Shown here piece after piece: positions 27,126 to 36,750 of a stretch of DNA of 64,000 nucleotides. The notes under the pieces are model-generated. The model did no database searches. It was given only the letters and a program-made list of their open reading frames with translations, and had not been told where the DNA came from. Each line of letters opens with the position of its first letter. Within the stretch, counting starts at the first letter, position 1. The translations under genes and the position numbers were made by a program. This DNA comes from Vicinamibacterales bacterium (GTDB lineage Bacteria > Acidobacteriota > Vicinamibacteria > Vicinamibacterales > 2-12-FULL-66-21), in NCBI GenBank assembly GCA_035699745.1, contig DASSPH010000040.1:62001-126000 (forward strand), written 5' to 3'.

Positions 27126-28157
27126 CTATTTGCTCCGGCTCGATCGGCGCACCACCAGCCGCGGCGGGATCACCACCCGCCTCGGCGGGGCAGGCGCCCC
27201 GCGGGTCTCTCCTTCGACGCGCTCGAGCAGCAGCTCGGCGGCCGCCTTGCCCTGGTCCTCCCGGGACCAGCTCACCGTGGTCAGCGGCACCCGCAGCATA
27301 TCTCCAAGCGCGATGTCGCCGGCGCCGACCACGGCGATGTCCTCCGGGACGCGCAGCCCGGCGTCCCAGATTGCCTTCATCGCGCCGATGGCGCTCGGGT
27401 CGTTGGCGGCGAACACCGCGTCGACGCGCGACGACCGGGGCAGCGCGAGCAGCTTCTGCATGCCCTGATAGCCGTCGGCCTCCTTGAAGCCGCCGCGGAC
27501 CACCCACGCGGGATGCGCCTTGACGCCGGCCTGGCGCAGCGCGGCGCGATAGCCGGCGGCGCGCCGGCGCGCGTGCACCACGGCGGTGCCGGTGATGTGC
27601 GCGATCGCCCGGCGTCCCTGCGCGAGCAGGTGGGCGGCGGCGAGCCGTCCCACTTCCTCGTCGTCGGTGACGACGCGATCGCAGGGCACGTCCTGATGGT
27701 CGTCGCGGTCGATCATCACCAGCCCGATGCCGAGGGCGGCGAGCTGCTGCAGGAGATCGGTGTTGCCGGTGGCGCTCGCGGATCCGAGGACGATGCCGTC
27801 GACCTGGCGCTGCCGCAGCATGTCGAGCTCCTGCCGTTCCTTGGCGGGGTCCTCGCTCGAGCTGCACAGCAGGAGGCCGTAGCCGCGCGCGCTCGCCACG
27901 GTCTCGAGTCCGGCGACGATCTCGACGAAGAAGGAGTGCATCAGATCGGGAATCACGACGCCCAGGGTGTGGGTGCGGCGGAGGGTGAGGCTGCGCGCGA
28001 CGGCGTTGGGCTGGTAGCCCAGCTCGGCGACCTTGGCGAGGACGCGGGCGCGGGTGGCGTGGCCGATGTCGTCCCGGTTGTTGAGCACCTTGGAGACGGT
28101 GGTGATCGACACGCCGAGCTCGCCGGCGATCCGCTTCATCGTGGTGGTGGGAGGCAT
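27126..28157 (-). CDS. LacI-family transcriptional regulator
   Basis: This 343-residue regulator has an N-terminal helix-turn-helix (IAGELGVSITTVSKVLNN) with hinge helix segment NAVARSLTLRR. The periplasmic-binding-protein-like effector domain contains TLGVVIPDLMHSFFVEI and FAANDPSAIGAMKA. It heads the minus-strand operon with the lyase, GH97 and MFS genes and diverges from a TonB receptor. Two copies of a 16-bp palindrome lie in the intergenic region, and a third copy lies at the fucose operon, so it is probably autoregulated and controls both loci. Fucose or a pathway intermediate is a reasonable inducer. Confidence 0.93.
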   Translation of the reverse strand: MPPTTTMKRIAGELGVSITTVSKVLNNRDDIGHATRARVLAKVAELGYQPNAVARSLTLRRTHTLGVVIPDLMHSFFVEIVAGLETVASARGYGLLLCSSSEDPAKERQELDMLRQRQVDGIVLGSASATGNTDLLQQLAALGIGLVMIDRDDHQDVPCDRVVTDDEEVGRLAAAHLLAQGRRAIAHITGTAVVHARRRAAGYRAALRQAGVKAHPAWVVRGGFKEADGYQGMQKLLALPRSSRVDAVFAANDPSAIGAMKAIWDAGLRVPEDIAVVGAGDIALGDMLRVPLTTVSWSREDQGKAAAELLLERVEGETRGAPAPPRRVVIPPRLVVRRSSRSK

Positions 28158-28166
28158 GGCGAATCG

Positions 28167-28182
28167 ACTTTAGCGTTAAAGT
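28167..28182. promoter_or_regulatory. LacI operator candidate 1, ACTTTA-GCGT-TAAAGT
   Basis: A 16-bp inverted repeat with perfect 6-bp arms lies 9 bp upstream of the lacI start. It is rich in A/T within a very GC-rich genome. Its centre is 22 bp from the next copy, two helical turns, so two LacI dimers could bind the same DNA face. Its TAAAGT half, read on the minus strand, could itself be the -10 of a leaderless lacI transcript. Confidence 0.8.
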
Positions 28183-28185
28183 AAG

Positions 28186-28214
28186 TTGACTTTATCGGTA
28201 AAGGATCGTATCAC
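28186..28214 (+). promoter_or_regulatory. Promoter of the first TonB receptor gene
   Basis: TTGACT (28186-28191) and TATCAC (28209-28214) are 17 bp apart, fitting a sigma-70-type promoter firing about 40 bp upstream of the receptor ATG. The second operator (28189-28204) overlaps the -35 element and the spacer, so bound LacI would block RNA polymerase. Confidence 0.6.
28189..28204. promoter_or_regulatory. LacI operator candidate 2, ACTTTA-TCGG-TAAAGG
   Basis: A second copy of the palindrome, with one arm mismatch in the last base. It lies within the receptor promoter and is spaced 22 bp centre to centre from candidate 1. The extended string TTGACTTTA-N4-TAAAG recurs on the minus strand at the fucose operon (48001-48019). 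Confidence 0.8.
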
Positions 28215-28259
28215 AGGCGCCGCTCACACCCTCGGGCCCTTCCACGCAGGAGGCTTGGC

Positions 28260-31200
28260 ATGACGTGGTTCACCCGGTTCGGGCGCGGCGCGCATCTGCG
28301 GCGGGCGCTGCTGCTCACGCTCGCCGCGGCGCTGCCGGCCGGCGCCCAGGACACCGGCACGCTGTCCGGCACGATCGTCGACACCAGCGGCCAGGTGGTC
28401 CCCGGCGCCGCGGTGACGCTCGCCAACGAGGCCACCGCCGCCGCGCGCACCACGACCAGCACCGATCGCGGCGCGTTCACCTTCCGCGCCGTGCCGCCGG
28501 GCTCCTACACGGTACGGGTCGAGCTGCAGGGCTTCCGCACGCTCGAACAGACGCGCAACGTCGTCAACGCCAGCAGCCACGTCGATCTCGGACCGCTCAA
28601 GCTGGAGGTCGGCACGTTGAGCGAGATCGTCTCGGTGGTCGCCGAAGGGGCGGCGATCGAGACCAAGAACAGCGACTATTCCGGCCTGCTGACCGCGACC
28701 CAGATCTCGCAGATCCAGAGCCGCGGCCGCGACGTGGTCAACCTGCTGCGGCTGCTGCCCGGCGTGCACTACGAGGCGGACATCGAGGCGATGGGCGACA
28801 GCTTCGGCTCGCTGATGCCGAACATCGGCGGCATGCGCAAGCACTGGAACCAGGTGACGGTCGACGGGCTCAACGGCAACGAGCTGTCGGGCGCCAACCG
28901 CATGAACTCGTCGATCAACCTCGACGCGATCGCCGAAGTCAAGGTGCTGCTCAACACCTACAAGGCGGAGTTCGGCCACAGCGGCGGCGCCAACATCGAG
29001 ATCGTCAGCAAGAGCGGCAGCGCGACCTACACCGGGTCGGCGTATTGGTACGGCAAGCGCGACGCGTGGAACGCGACGCCGTGGGAGAACAACCGCGCCG
29101 GCCTCGCCAGGCCGAAGCTGCACGTCGATACGCCGGGCTTCAACCTGGGCGGCCCCGTCCGGCTGCCCGGGCTGTGGAACCAGGGGGCGGAGAAGCGCCT
29201 GTTCTTCTTCTATTCGTTCGAAGGGCCGCAGGTGCAGCGCCCCGGGCCGGTGCGGCTGTACCGGATGCCGACCGCGCGCGAGCGGCAGGGGGACTTCTCG
29301 CAGACGTTCGACGCCAACGGACGGCTGATCAACATCCGGGATCCGCAGTCCGCGGCGGCGTGCAACGTGATCAGCGGCGGCGCCGGCTGTTTCGCCGGCA
29401 ACGTGATTCCGTCGAACCGGCTCGACGCGAACGCGCTCGCCCTGCTGAACATGCTGCCGCTGCCGAACACGAGCAGCGCCAACAACACCTACAACTTCCA
29501 GCGCCAGGAGACCTCGACGAATCCGCGGTTCAATCACCTGATCCGCCTCGACGCCCGCCCGTCCGGGCACGACAGCTACTGGGGGTCGGTGCGCACCTGG
29601 CGCTCGAGCCAGTACGGATCGGAGATCACCGCGGGGCCGGCGAAATGGGGGTTCTTCAACGGCTCGTACGTGTCGGGCGACAACTCGGTGAACGGCGGCT
29701 GGAACCACATCTTCGGATCGTCGGGGGTCAACGAGCTGTCCGCCGGGTATCGGCGCGCGACGGAAGGGTTCGGCACGAAGAAGGACGCGGACCTCGACCG
29801 GATCCTCAGGACGACGGCCGGCTACCGTCTCGGCCAGTTCACCGATCTCAACACGCTCGGCGTGATTCCCACGGCGACGTTCGGACTCGCGACCACGGGC
29901 GTCGACAGTCCGGACTTCACCTACGACAGCCGGCTCGGCTCGACGGCGTTCGACACGCTGATGAGCGTGCGGAACAACCTGACGCTGACGCGCGGCCGCC
30001 ATACCTGGAAGTTCGGCGGCCACTTCGAATACATGACCAACAACGAGGCGCGCGGCGGCACGTGGATGGGGCAGTTCCAGTTCAGCAACAACGCCAACAA
30101 TCCGCTGAACACCAACTTCGCCTTCGCGAACGCCGTCCTCGGCGTCTACCAGCAGTACACCGAGACCAGCCGCTACGGTGAAACCCACAACAAGCAGATC
30201 TGGTCGGAGTGGTACGCGCAGGACACCTGGCAGGCGACGCCGCGCTTCACGGTCGACTACGGCATGCGCTTCCTGGTCTACACGCCGTACTGGCGGCCCG
30301 ACAAGCAGATCGCCAACTTCGTGCCGTCGGCGTACACCCGCGGCGCGGCGCCGCGGCTCTATCAGCCGGCGCTGCAGAACGGCGTCCGCGTCGCGCTCGA
30401 TCCGGCGACCGGGCAGACCTTGAACCAGATCTACATCGGCGCCTACGTGCCGGGCACCGGCGTGCAGGCCAACGGCCTGGTGCTGCAGACGGATCCCGGC
30501 GTGCCGCGCGGCTTCCGTGAGATGCTCGCGCCCGCCCCCGAACCGCGCGCCGGCTTCAGCTGGGATCTCACCGGCGCCGGCACGATGGCGCTGCACGCCA
30601 GCGCGGGGCTCTTTCACAACGCGCGCCTCGGCGGCGGGTCGGCCGGCAACCTGCGCAATCCGCCCTACATCACCAATCCGGTGATCCCGAACAACACGAT
30701 GGCGAACACGTTCGTGCCGGGCGTGGCGCTGCTGCTGGCGCCGAGCACGATCGAAGCGCTGGAAACGGAGTACAAGACGCCGAGCTCGTACAACTGGTCG
30801 ATCGGCCTGCGCCGCGAGCTGGGATGGGGCACCTCGATGGACGCGACCTACGCCGGGAGCGTCGGGCGCAATCTCGAGATGTACTACAACCTCAATCCCG
30901 TTCCCGACGGCGCGAAGTTCGATCCCGCCAATCGCGATCCGGGCAGCACCAGCGCGACGGCGGTGCTGCCGGACAACTTCCTGCGGCCGTATGCCGGCCT
31001 CGGTGCGATCCGCGTGCGCGGCAACTCCGGCAGCTCGGACTACCACTCGCTCCAGGTGCAGGTGAACCGGCGCTACATCCGCGGCGTGCAGTTCGGCGGC
31101 GCCTACACGCTGCAGCGCGCCCGCGGCGTGGCCGACGAGGATCCCGGCAACCTGTCGATCACGCTCAACCGTCCGCGGGAGTATTTCTACTCGGAGCTGG

Positions 31201-31808
31201 CGCAGAGCAGCCGCCACACGCTCGTGGTCAACTATTCGTGGGACATCTCGCACGAGCGCTTCGGCAACCGCGCGCTGCACTACGCGCTCGACGGCTGGCA
31301 GCTCTCCGGCGAGAACGCCTTCGTCACCGGCGACTGGGCGCCGGTCGTCCTGACCACCACGGACAACTTCGACTTCACCGGCGGCGACGGCGGCAACGGC
31401 GGCGATCTCGGCGGCGGCCTCCGCGTCGTCCGGCCCGACATGGTGTGCGATCCGATGGCGAACACCGGGAGCCCGCTCACCGGCTGGTTCGACACGTCGT
31501 GCTTCGCGCGGCCGTCGGGGCGCGGCGACTACGGCGACGCGCCGCGCAACGCCGTTCGCCGTCCGGGCATCAGGAACTGGAACCTCGCGCTGTTCAAGAA
31601 TTTCCGCGCCGGCGGGCGGCGCAGCTTCCAGTACCGGCTCGAGGCCTACAACGTGCTGAACACCGTCCAGTTCTCGGACGTCGATCGCACGGCGCGGTTC
31701 GATCCCGCGGGCGCGCAGGTCAACGCGAACTTCGGGACGGCCATCGGCATCGCCAACCCGACGCGTCCGCCGCGCGTGATTCAGATGTCGGTGCGGTTCA
31801 CGTTCTAA
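28260..31808 (+). CDS. TonB-dependent receptor, Oar-like with carboxypeptidase-regulatory-like domain
   Basis: This is a 1182-residue outer-membrane receptor. A signal peptide (LLLTLAAALPAGA) is followed by a carboxypeptidase-regulatory-like beta domain (about 35-110: TLSGTIVDTSGQVVPGAAV), a plug region (SQIQSRGRDVVNLLRLLPGV) and a long beta barrel. The barrel ends in the aromatic C-terminus VIQMSVRFTF. Receptors of this kind in Acidobacteriota import or bind large substrates without a SusD partner. Its promoter carries two LacI operator copies, and the next gene is an alpha-L-fucosidase 18 bp downstream, so a fucose-containing glycan is the likely ligand. Confidence 0.9.
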   Translation: MTWFTRFGRGAHLRRALLLTLAAALPAGAQDTGTLSGTIVDTSGQVVPGAAVTLANEATAAARTTTSTDRGAFTFRAVPPGSYTVRVELQGFRTLEQTRNVVNASSHVDLGPLKLEVGTLSEIVSVVAEGAAIETKNSDYSGLLTATQISQIQSRGRDVVNLLRLLPGVHYEADIEAMGDSFGSLMPNIGGMRKHWNQVTVDGLNGNELSGANRMNSSINLDAIAEVKVLLNTYKAEFGHSGGANIEIVSKSGSATYTGSAYWYGKRDAWNATPWENNRAGLARPKLHVDTPGFNLGGPVRLPGLWNQGAEKRLFFFYSFEGPQVQRPGPVRLYRMPTARERQGDFSQTFDANGRLINIRDPQSAAACNVISGGAGCFAGNVIPSNRLDANALALLNMLPLPNTSSANNTYNFQRQETSTNPRFNHLIRLDARPSGHDSYWGSVRTWRSSQYGSEITAGPAKWGFFNGSYVSGDNSVNGGWNHIFGSSGVNELSAGYRRATEGFGTKKDADLDRILRTTAGYRLGQFTDLNTLGVIPTATFGLATTGVDSPDFTYDSRLGSTAFDTLMSVRNNLTLTRGRHTWKFGGHFEYMTNNEARGGTWMGQFQFSNNANNPLNTNFAFANAVLGVYQQYTETSRYGETHNKQIWSEWYAQDTWQATPRFTVDYGMRFLVYTPYWRPDKQIANFVPSAYTRGAAPRLYQPALQNGVRVALDPATGQTLNQIYIGAYVPGTGVQANGLVLQTDPGVPRGFREMLAPAPEPRAGFSWDLTGAGTMALHASAGLFHNARLGGGSAGNLRNPPYITNPVIPNNTMANTFVPGVALLLAPSTIEALETEYKTPSSYNWSIGLRRELGWGTSMDATYAGSVGRNLEMYYNLNPVPDGAKFDPANRDPGSTSATAVLPDNFLRPYAGLGAIRVRGNSGSSDYHSLQVQVNRRYIRGVQFGGAYTLQRARGVADEDPGNLSITLNRPREYFYSELAQSSRHTLVVNYSWDISHERFGNRALHYALDGWQLSGENAFVTGDWAPVVLTTTDNFDFTGGDGGNGGDLGGGLRVVRPDMVCDPMANTGSPLTGWFDTSCFARPSGRGDYGDAPRNAVRRPGIRNWNLALFKNFRAGGRRSFQYRLEAYNVLNTVQFSDVDRTARFDPAGAQVNANFGTAIGIANPTRPPRVIQMSVRFTF

Positions 31809-31826
31809 CCCATGCCCGAGGCGCTG

Positions 31827-33224
31827 ATGAAAAAGACTCTCCTCTCAGGCTGCATCTCGTGTCTGCTCGTCATCACCGGCGCCGCGCAGTCCACCACGGC
31901 GCCGAGGCCGTACGACGCGGCGCGCGAGAAGCGCCTCGAATGGTTCCGCGAGGCCAAGTACGGCATGTTCATCCATTGGGGCTTGTACGCCATTCCGGCG
32001 GGTCAATGGAAGGACGGCCGCCGCTCGCTGGGCATCGGGGAGTGGATTCAGCATCGCCTCAGGATTCCGGTGCGCGAGTACGAGCCACTGACGAAGGAGT
32101 TCAATCCCACCAGGTACAACCCCGACGAGTGGGTGCAGCTCGCGCAGGACGCGGGGATGAAGTACATCGTCATCACCTCGAAACATCACGACGGGTTCGC
32201 GCTGTTCAAGTCGGCGGTCAGCCGCTACAACGTGGTCGACGCGACGCCGTACGGCCGCGACATCCTCAAGCAGCTCGCCGACGCGTGCGCGAAGCGCGGC
32301 ATGCGGCTCGGGTTCTACTACTCGCAGTCGCAGGATTGGCACGAGAAGGACGCCGCCGGCAACACCTGGGACTACGGTCCGGACACCGACGCGAACGGCA
32401 AGGAGCTGAAGAACTACGACGCCTACCTCCGCGGCAAGGCGGAACCGCAGGTCAGGGAGCTGCTGACCAACTATGGTCCGGTCGCGTTGATCTGGTTCGA
32501 CACGCCGCGCTTCATGCAGGGGGAGCGCGGCAAGCGGTTCACCGATCTCGTGCGATCGCTCCAGCCGAATACGCTGATCGACGGGCGCCTCGGCGTCGAG
32601 GGGGACTACCGATCCACCGGGGACAACGTGATCCCCCCGGAGGCGTCGTCCGAGGCGTGGGAGACGCCGGCAACGATCAACCACACGTGGGGGTTCCGCA
32701 AGGACGACACCGACTGGAAGCGGCCGGGAGAGATCGCGTTCAAGCTCGTGGATATCGTCAGCAAGGGGGGCAACTATCTGCTCAACGTCGGCCCGACGGC
32801 CGAGGGCAACATTCCCCAGGCGAGCCAGGACAACCTGCGGACCGTCGGCCGGTGGCTGAAGCTCAATGGCGAGGCCGTCTACGGCGCCGGCATGAGCCCC
32901 TTTGGCGAGGAATTCGGCGAGTGGACCTCCAGGGACGCGAAAGACGTCCGCGGGCAGAAGCTGTTCCTCGCCAACAACGAGTGGCGGGTGACGACCAAGC
33001 CAGGAAAGCTCTTCTTTACCTTTTTCGCCGAGCCGCGGGCGCCCTTTGAAATTCCGGCGATGAAGAATAAGCTGCTTCGCGCCTACCGGCTCGCCGACAA
33101 GGCGCCGATGGAGCTGAAGGTCGAGAAGAGCGGACGGACGTCGTTCACGCTGGAGCGGCCGATGCTGGATCCGATGGCGACGGTCGTGGTCGTGGAGTTC
33201 GAAGGCAGCAAAGTTGAAAAGTAG
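31827..33224 (+). CDS. Alpha-L-fucosidase, glycoside hydrolase family 29, secreted
   Basis: This 465-residue enzyme has a lysine-rich signal peptide (MKKTLLSGCISCLLVITGAA). The GH29 catalytic motifs are AKYGMFIHWGLYAIPAGQW, VITSKHHDGFALF, and the nucleophile D225 in ALIWFDTPR. It releases L-fucose from glycans in the periplasm or outside the cell, with retention of configuration. The signal-peptide Cys at residue 9 is not in a good lipobox. I chose ATG 31827 (GAGG upstream) over an in-frame ATG at 31812. It lies between two TonB receptors and near the complete L-fucose catabolic operon, which strongly supports fucose as the liberated sugar. Confidence 0.93.
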   Translation: MKKTLLSGCISCLLVITGAAQSTTAPRPYDAAREKRLEWFREAKYGMFIHWGLYAIPAGQWKDGRRSLGIGEWIQHRLRIPVREYEPLTKEFNPTRYNPDEWVQLAQDAGMKYIVITSKHHDGFALFKSAVSRYNVVDATPYGRDILKQLADACAKRGMRLGFYYSQSQDWHEKDAAGNTWDYGPDTDANGKELKNYDAYLRGKAEPQVRELLTNYGPVALIWFDTPRFMQGERGKRFTDLVRSLQPNTLIDGRLGVEGDYRSTGDNVIPPEASSEAWETPATINHTWGFRKDDTDWKRPGEIAFKLVDIVSKGGNYLLNVGPTAEGNIPQASQDNLRTVGRWLKLNGEAVYGAGMSPFGEEFGEWTSRDAKDVRGQKLFLANNEWRVTTKPGKLFFTFFAEPRAPFEIPAMKNKLLRAYRLADKAPMELKVEKSGRTSFTLERPMLDPMATVVVVEFEGSKVEK

Positions 33225-33233
33225 CTTCAACTT
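33211..33233 (+). other. Inverted repeat AAGTTGAA-N7-TTCAACTT at the fucosidase stop codon
   Basis: Perfect 8-bp arms around a 7-base loop contain the fucosidase stop codon and lie just before the ribosome binding site of the next TonB receptor. There is no T-tract. It may be an RNA hairpin that reduces or protects one side of the transcript, or a protein-binding palindrome unrelated to the LacI operator. Confidence 0.5.
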
Positions 33234-33250
33234 CTGGGGAGGAGTCGAAG

Positions 33251-36200
33251 ATGAGGGTGTATCGAACGGCCGCCGGCCTGCTCGCGGCGGTCCTCTTGAT
33301 GGCGGCGGGCGCCGCCGCGCAAAGCGTCACGGGTGAAATCCGCGGCACCGTCCGCGACAGCTCCGGCGGCGTGCTGCCGGGCGTCACCGTGACCGTGACG
33401 AATACCGGGACGGGGCTGACCCGGACCGACACCACCAGCGATACGGGCACCTACGTGTTCCCGAGCCTGCCGATCGGCACCTATACGGTGAGCGCGGAGC
33501 TCCAGGGCTTCCGCAAGGCGGAGCGCGCCGGGTTCGCGCTCGTCGCCGACGGGCGCATCACCGCCGACTTTTCGCTCGGCGTCGGGTCGGTCACCGAAAC
33601 GATCACCGTCGAAGCGGTGCGCGGCGACACCGTGAACCGCACGTCCGGCGAGGTCCAGCGCGTGGTCGACGGGGAGACGGTCCGCTCGCTGGCCTTGTCG
33701 GGGCGCAACTACCTCGAGCTGGCGACGCTGATCCCCGGCGCGATCACGACCGACGACGACCAGATGGCGGTGACCACGGGGCTCGGCACCGGCGGCGTGA
33801 TCATCAACGGCAACCGCGGCAACAGCAACAACCTGACCGTCGACGGCGGCTTCAATCTCGACTCCGGCTCGAACTCGAGCATGATCAACAACGTCGGGAT
33901 CGACTTCATCGAGCAGGTCGCGATCCAGACCTCGAATTTCGCCGCCGACAAGGGGCGCAACGCCGGCGCGTCGATCAACGTCGTGACCCGGAGCGGAACC
34001 AACCAGATCAAAGGCAGCGTGTTCGAAACCTACCGCAACGACCGCTTCCACGCGGCGAACCACTTCGCGCCGAGAGACGCGAGCGGCAAGCGGATCAAGG
34101 CGAAGGAAGACTTCAACGACTATGGCGGCGGGATCGGCGGGCCGCTGGTCAGGAACAAGCTGTTCTTCTTCGGCGGCGTCGAGTTCAAGTCGCTCGACCG
34201 ACAGGAGTCGCCGCTGCTGCGGACGCTTCCGAGCCGCGCCGAGTTGAACGGCGACTTCTCGGCCCGCAGCGTCGTCATCCGCGATCCGCTCACCGGCCAG
34301 CAGTTCCAGGGCAACGTCATACCTGCGAACCGCATCACGCCCGACGGCCGGGCGATCGCGAAGGTGTACGAGCGGATGATCGGTCTCGCGGCGACCTACA
34401 CGGACGCGCCGACCGCCAACAACACCGTCTTCCAGCTCGACTTCCCGTTCGACTGGCGGCAGGATCTGGCGCGCATCGACTACCGCCGCAGTCAGGCGCA
34501 TTCGTTCTATCTGCGCTACCTGCACGACAAGTACGATCTGATCGAACCCCGCGGCACGTTCATCGGATCGGCGATGCCGACCATCCCGACCAACCGCGTG
34601 CGTCCCGGCTACGGCATCCAGCTCGCGCATACGTGGATCGTGCGCGAGAACCTGTTCAACGACTTCAAGGCCACCTCATCGTGGAACGGGCAGCGCATTC
34701 CGCCGGCCGGCGACAACTGGAAGCGCGAGACCTACGGGTTCCAGTTCCCGCAGGTCTACAACCGCGGCCGCTATGACGCCGAGGGCATCCCGCGCATTTC
34801 GTTCTCGGGCACCGGCGCCCCGGCGCAGATCGTCGGCCCCTCGCAGTCGCTGCTGTCGCCGACGACGGACATCACGTTCACGAACGCGCTCACCTGGATC
34901 AAGAGCGCCCACACGCTGCGCTCGGGGGTGATCATCACCCGCAACCGGAAAGATCAGAACGGCCGCAACCAGCATACGGGCGACGTCAGCTTCAACCCGA
35001 CGGGGAACCCCAACACGACCGGGTTCGCGTTCGCCGACGCGCTGCTCGGCAACTTCCGGTCGTACTCCGAAGGCGGGGACGACCCGCTCGGGTTCTTCCG
35101 CTTCACCCAGTACGGCGGCTACGTGTCGGATACCTGGCGCGTGCGCAACGATCTCAGCCTCGAGATGGGACTGCGTTACGAGTACCAGCAGCCGATCTAC
35201 ACCCAGGGGAACAACATCACCAACTTCGATCCTGCTCTGTACAATCCCGCGCACGCGATGGTGCTCAACCCCAACGGCTCGGTCGCGTCGCTCGGCGTGA
35301 ACCGCTATACCGGCCTGGTGACCGCGGGGAACGGGATTCCCGAGGATCAGAAGAACCGGGTGACGCTCGATCCGGTGGCGGCGGCCTTGATCCCCGGCGG
35401 CGCGCCGCGCGGGCTCTACAAGTCGTATCACCTGATCATGCCGCGCTTCAGCGGCGCCTACACGCTGCGCCAGGACTGGGTGGTTCGCGGCGGCGTCGGC
35501 CTGTTCTACGACAAGCCGGAGGGCAACGTCATCTTCTCGCAGGTGAACCTGCCGCCGTTCGTGCCGAGCATCAACGTCGAGAACGGCAATCTCGCCAACC
35601 CGCTGGCCGGCGCGGCCGCGGCGGCGTCGGTGCTTGGCAACATCACCGCGCTCCAGCCGGACATGAAGGTGCCGCGGCAACTGCAGTACAGCGTCGGGGT
35701 TCAGCGCGAGCTGCCGGCGGGGCACTTCGCCGAGATCACCTACGTCGGCAACAAGGGCCGTCATCTGCTCTGGCAGCCGAACATCAACGTCCCGACCTTC
35801 GAGGTGGAGCTCGCGAATCAGCTGCTGCCCTCGACACAGCGCGCCAACACCAACTACCTGCGCCCGTACAGCGGCTACTCCGACATCACGCAGCGCCGCA
35901 GCGATGCGTTCTCCGATTACAACAGCCTGCAGCTGTATCTGAACAAGCGGCGCGGCCGCCAGCTCACCTACTCCGTCAGCTACACCTTGGGGAAAGTCAC
36001 CGGCCTCGGCAGCGGCAACGGCGACAGCCCGCTCGACGACGAAGGCTGGCGGCCGACCGACAACGTCGACTTCTCGTACTTCGTCGGACCGACCTCGTTC
36101 GATCGGCGCCACTCGCTGCTCGTCATCCCGACCTACACGCCGGCGTTCATGCGCGACCGGCGGGACGTGCTGGGACAGATCCTCGGTGGCTGGGAGATCA

Positions 36201-36610
36201 GCGGCAAGATCCGCTGGCAGTCCGGCCAGTACCTGACGCCCACCGGCAACACGCTGATCGGCGTGCGCCGCGCGGACGTCGTTCCCGGGCAGGACATCGA
36301 TCTCGACGATCGCAGCGAAGCGAAGTGGTTCAACACCGCCGCGTTCGTCGCCGCGCCGGTCGATCGCCGCGGCACCGCCAGGGTCGGCATGATCCAGGGC
36401 CCGCACTGGCGGCAGGCGGACGTCTCGCTGCGGAAGCGGTTCCGCATCGCCAGGAGCAAGAGCCTCGAGGTGCGCGCGGACGTGTTCAACGTGCTGAACA
36501 CGGTGAACCTCGGCAATCCGAACACGCAGACGGACAGCAATAACTACGGACGGATTACGAGCGCCCGGATCCCCCGGCAATCGCAGTTCAGTCTGCGGTT
36601 CCAGTTCTAG
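33251..36610 (+). CDS. TonB-dependent receptor, Oar-like, second copy
   Basis: This 1119-residue receptor has a signal peptide (TAAGLLAAVLLMAAGAAA). A carboxypeptidase-regulatory-like domain follows (VTGEIRGTVRDSSGGVLPGV), then the plug (TVRSLALSGRNYLELATLIPG) and a barrel with the C-terminal strand RQSQFSLRFQF. GGGGAGGA before the ATG is a strong ribosome binding site. It is 26 bp downstream of the fucosidase gene and presumably in the same unit. It differs substantially in sequence from the receptors at 28260 and 48101, so it is not a recent duplicate of either. Confidence 0.9.
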   Translation: MRVYRTAAGLLAAVLLMAAGAAAQSVTGEIRGTVRDSSGGVLPGVTVTVTNTGTGLTRTDTTSDTGTYVFPSLPIGTYTVSAELQGFRKAERAGFALVADGRITADFSLGVGSVTETITVEAVRGDTVNRTSGEVQRVVDGETVRSLALSGRNYLELATLIPGAITTDDDQMAVTTGLGTGGVIINGNRGNSNNLTVDGGFNLDSGSNSSMINNVGIDFIEQVAIQTSNFAADKGRNAGASINVVTRSGTNQIKGSVFETYRNDRFHAANHFAPRDASGKRIKAKEDFNDYGGGIGGPLVRNKLFFFGGVEFKSLDRQESPLLRTLPSRAELNGDFSARSVVIRDPLTGQQFQGNVIPANRITPDGRAIAKVYERMIGLAATYTDAPTANNTVFQLDFPFDWRQDLARIDYRRSQAHSFYLRYLHDKYDLIEPRGTFIGSAMPTIPTNRVRPGYGIQLAHTWIVRENLFNDFKATSSWNGQRIPPAGDNWKRETYGFQFPQVYNRGRYDAEGIPRISFSGTGAPAQIVGPSQSLLSPTTDITFTNALTWIKSAHTLRSGVIITRNRKDQNGRNQHTGDVSFNPTGNPNTTGFAFADALLGNFRSYSEGGDDPLGFFRFTQYGGYVSDTWRVRNDLSLEMGLRYEYQQPIYTQGNNITNFDPALYNPAHAMVLNPNGSVASLGVNRYTGLVTAGNGIPEDQKNRVTLDPVAAALIPGGAPRGLYKSYHLIMPRFSGAYTLRQDWVVRGGVGLFYDKPEGNVIFSQVNLPPFVPSINVENGNLANPLAGAAAAASVLGNITALQPDMKVPRQLQYSVGVQRELPAGHFAEITYVGNKGRHLLWQPNINVPTFEVELANQLLPSTQRANTNYLRPYSGYSDITQRRSDAFSDYNSLQLYLNKRRGRQLTYSVSYTLGKVTGLGSGNGDSPLDDEGWRPTDNVDFSYFVGPTSFDRRHSLLVIPTYTPAFMRDRRDVLGQILGGWEISGKIRWQSGQYLTPTGNTLIGVRRADVVPGQDIDLDDRSEAKWFNTAAFVAAPVDRRGTARVGMIQGPHWRQADVSLRKRFRIARSKSLEVRADVFNVLNTVNLGNPNTQTDSNNYGRITSARIPRQSQFSLRFQF

Positions 36611-36642
36611 GAGGCGAGTGCTAGAATCCGCCTGAGATCGTC

Positions 36643-36670
36643 GTCCGGCGGGCCACCGGGGCCGCCGGGC
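36643..36670 (+). terminator. GC-rich hairpin downstream of the second TonB receptor
   Basis: GTCCGGCGG (36643-36651) and CCGCCGGGC (36662-36670) pair over 9 bp, with one G-U, around a 10-base loop, 32 bp after the receptor stop. It is a stable stem but lacks a T-tract, so it may be a Rho-assisted or processing structure. Confidence 0.4.
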
Positions 36671-36750
36671 GACCACGAAAGGTTGCGGCGCCGCGCAGCG
36701 CTATTGCGCAGCTACTCCTCCCGACGCAGTTTCGCGGCGGCGCCGCTTCC

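Noticed and set aside
28224-31280. A 1018-codon open frame antisense to the first TonB receptor, and similar long antisense frames such as 48029-51271
   Set aside because: Composition is dominated by Arg, Ala, Val, His and Asp as expected for shadow frames in GC-rich DNA, with no recognisable domain, and the sense strand has clear receptor features.
28260-36610. Classical SusC/SusD polysaccharide utilisation locus
   Set aside because: Receptors have the Oar-like layout and no SusD-type lipoprotein lies next to any of them; the lipoprotein at 36887 does not resemble SusD.
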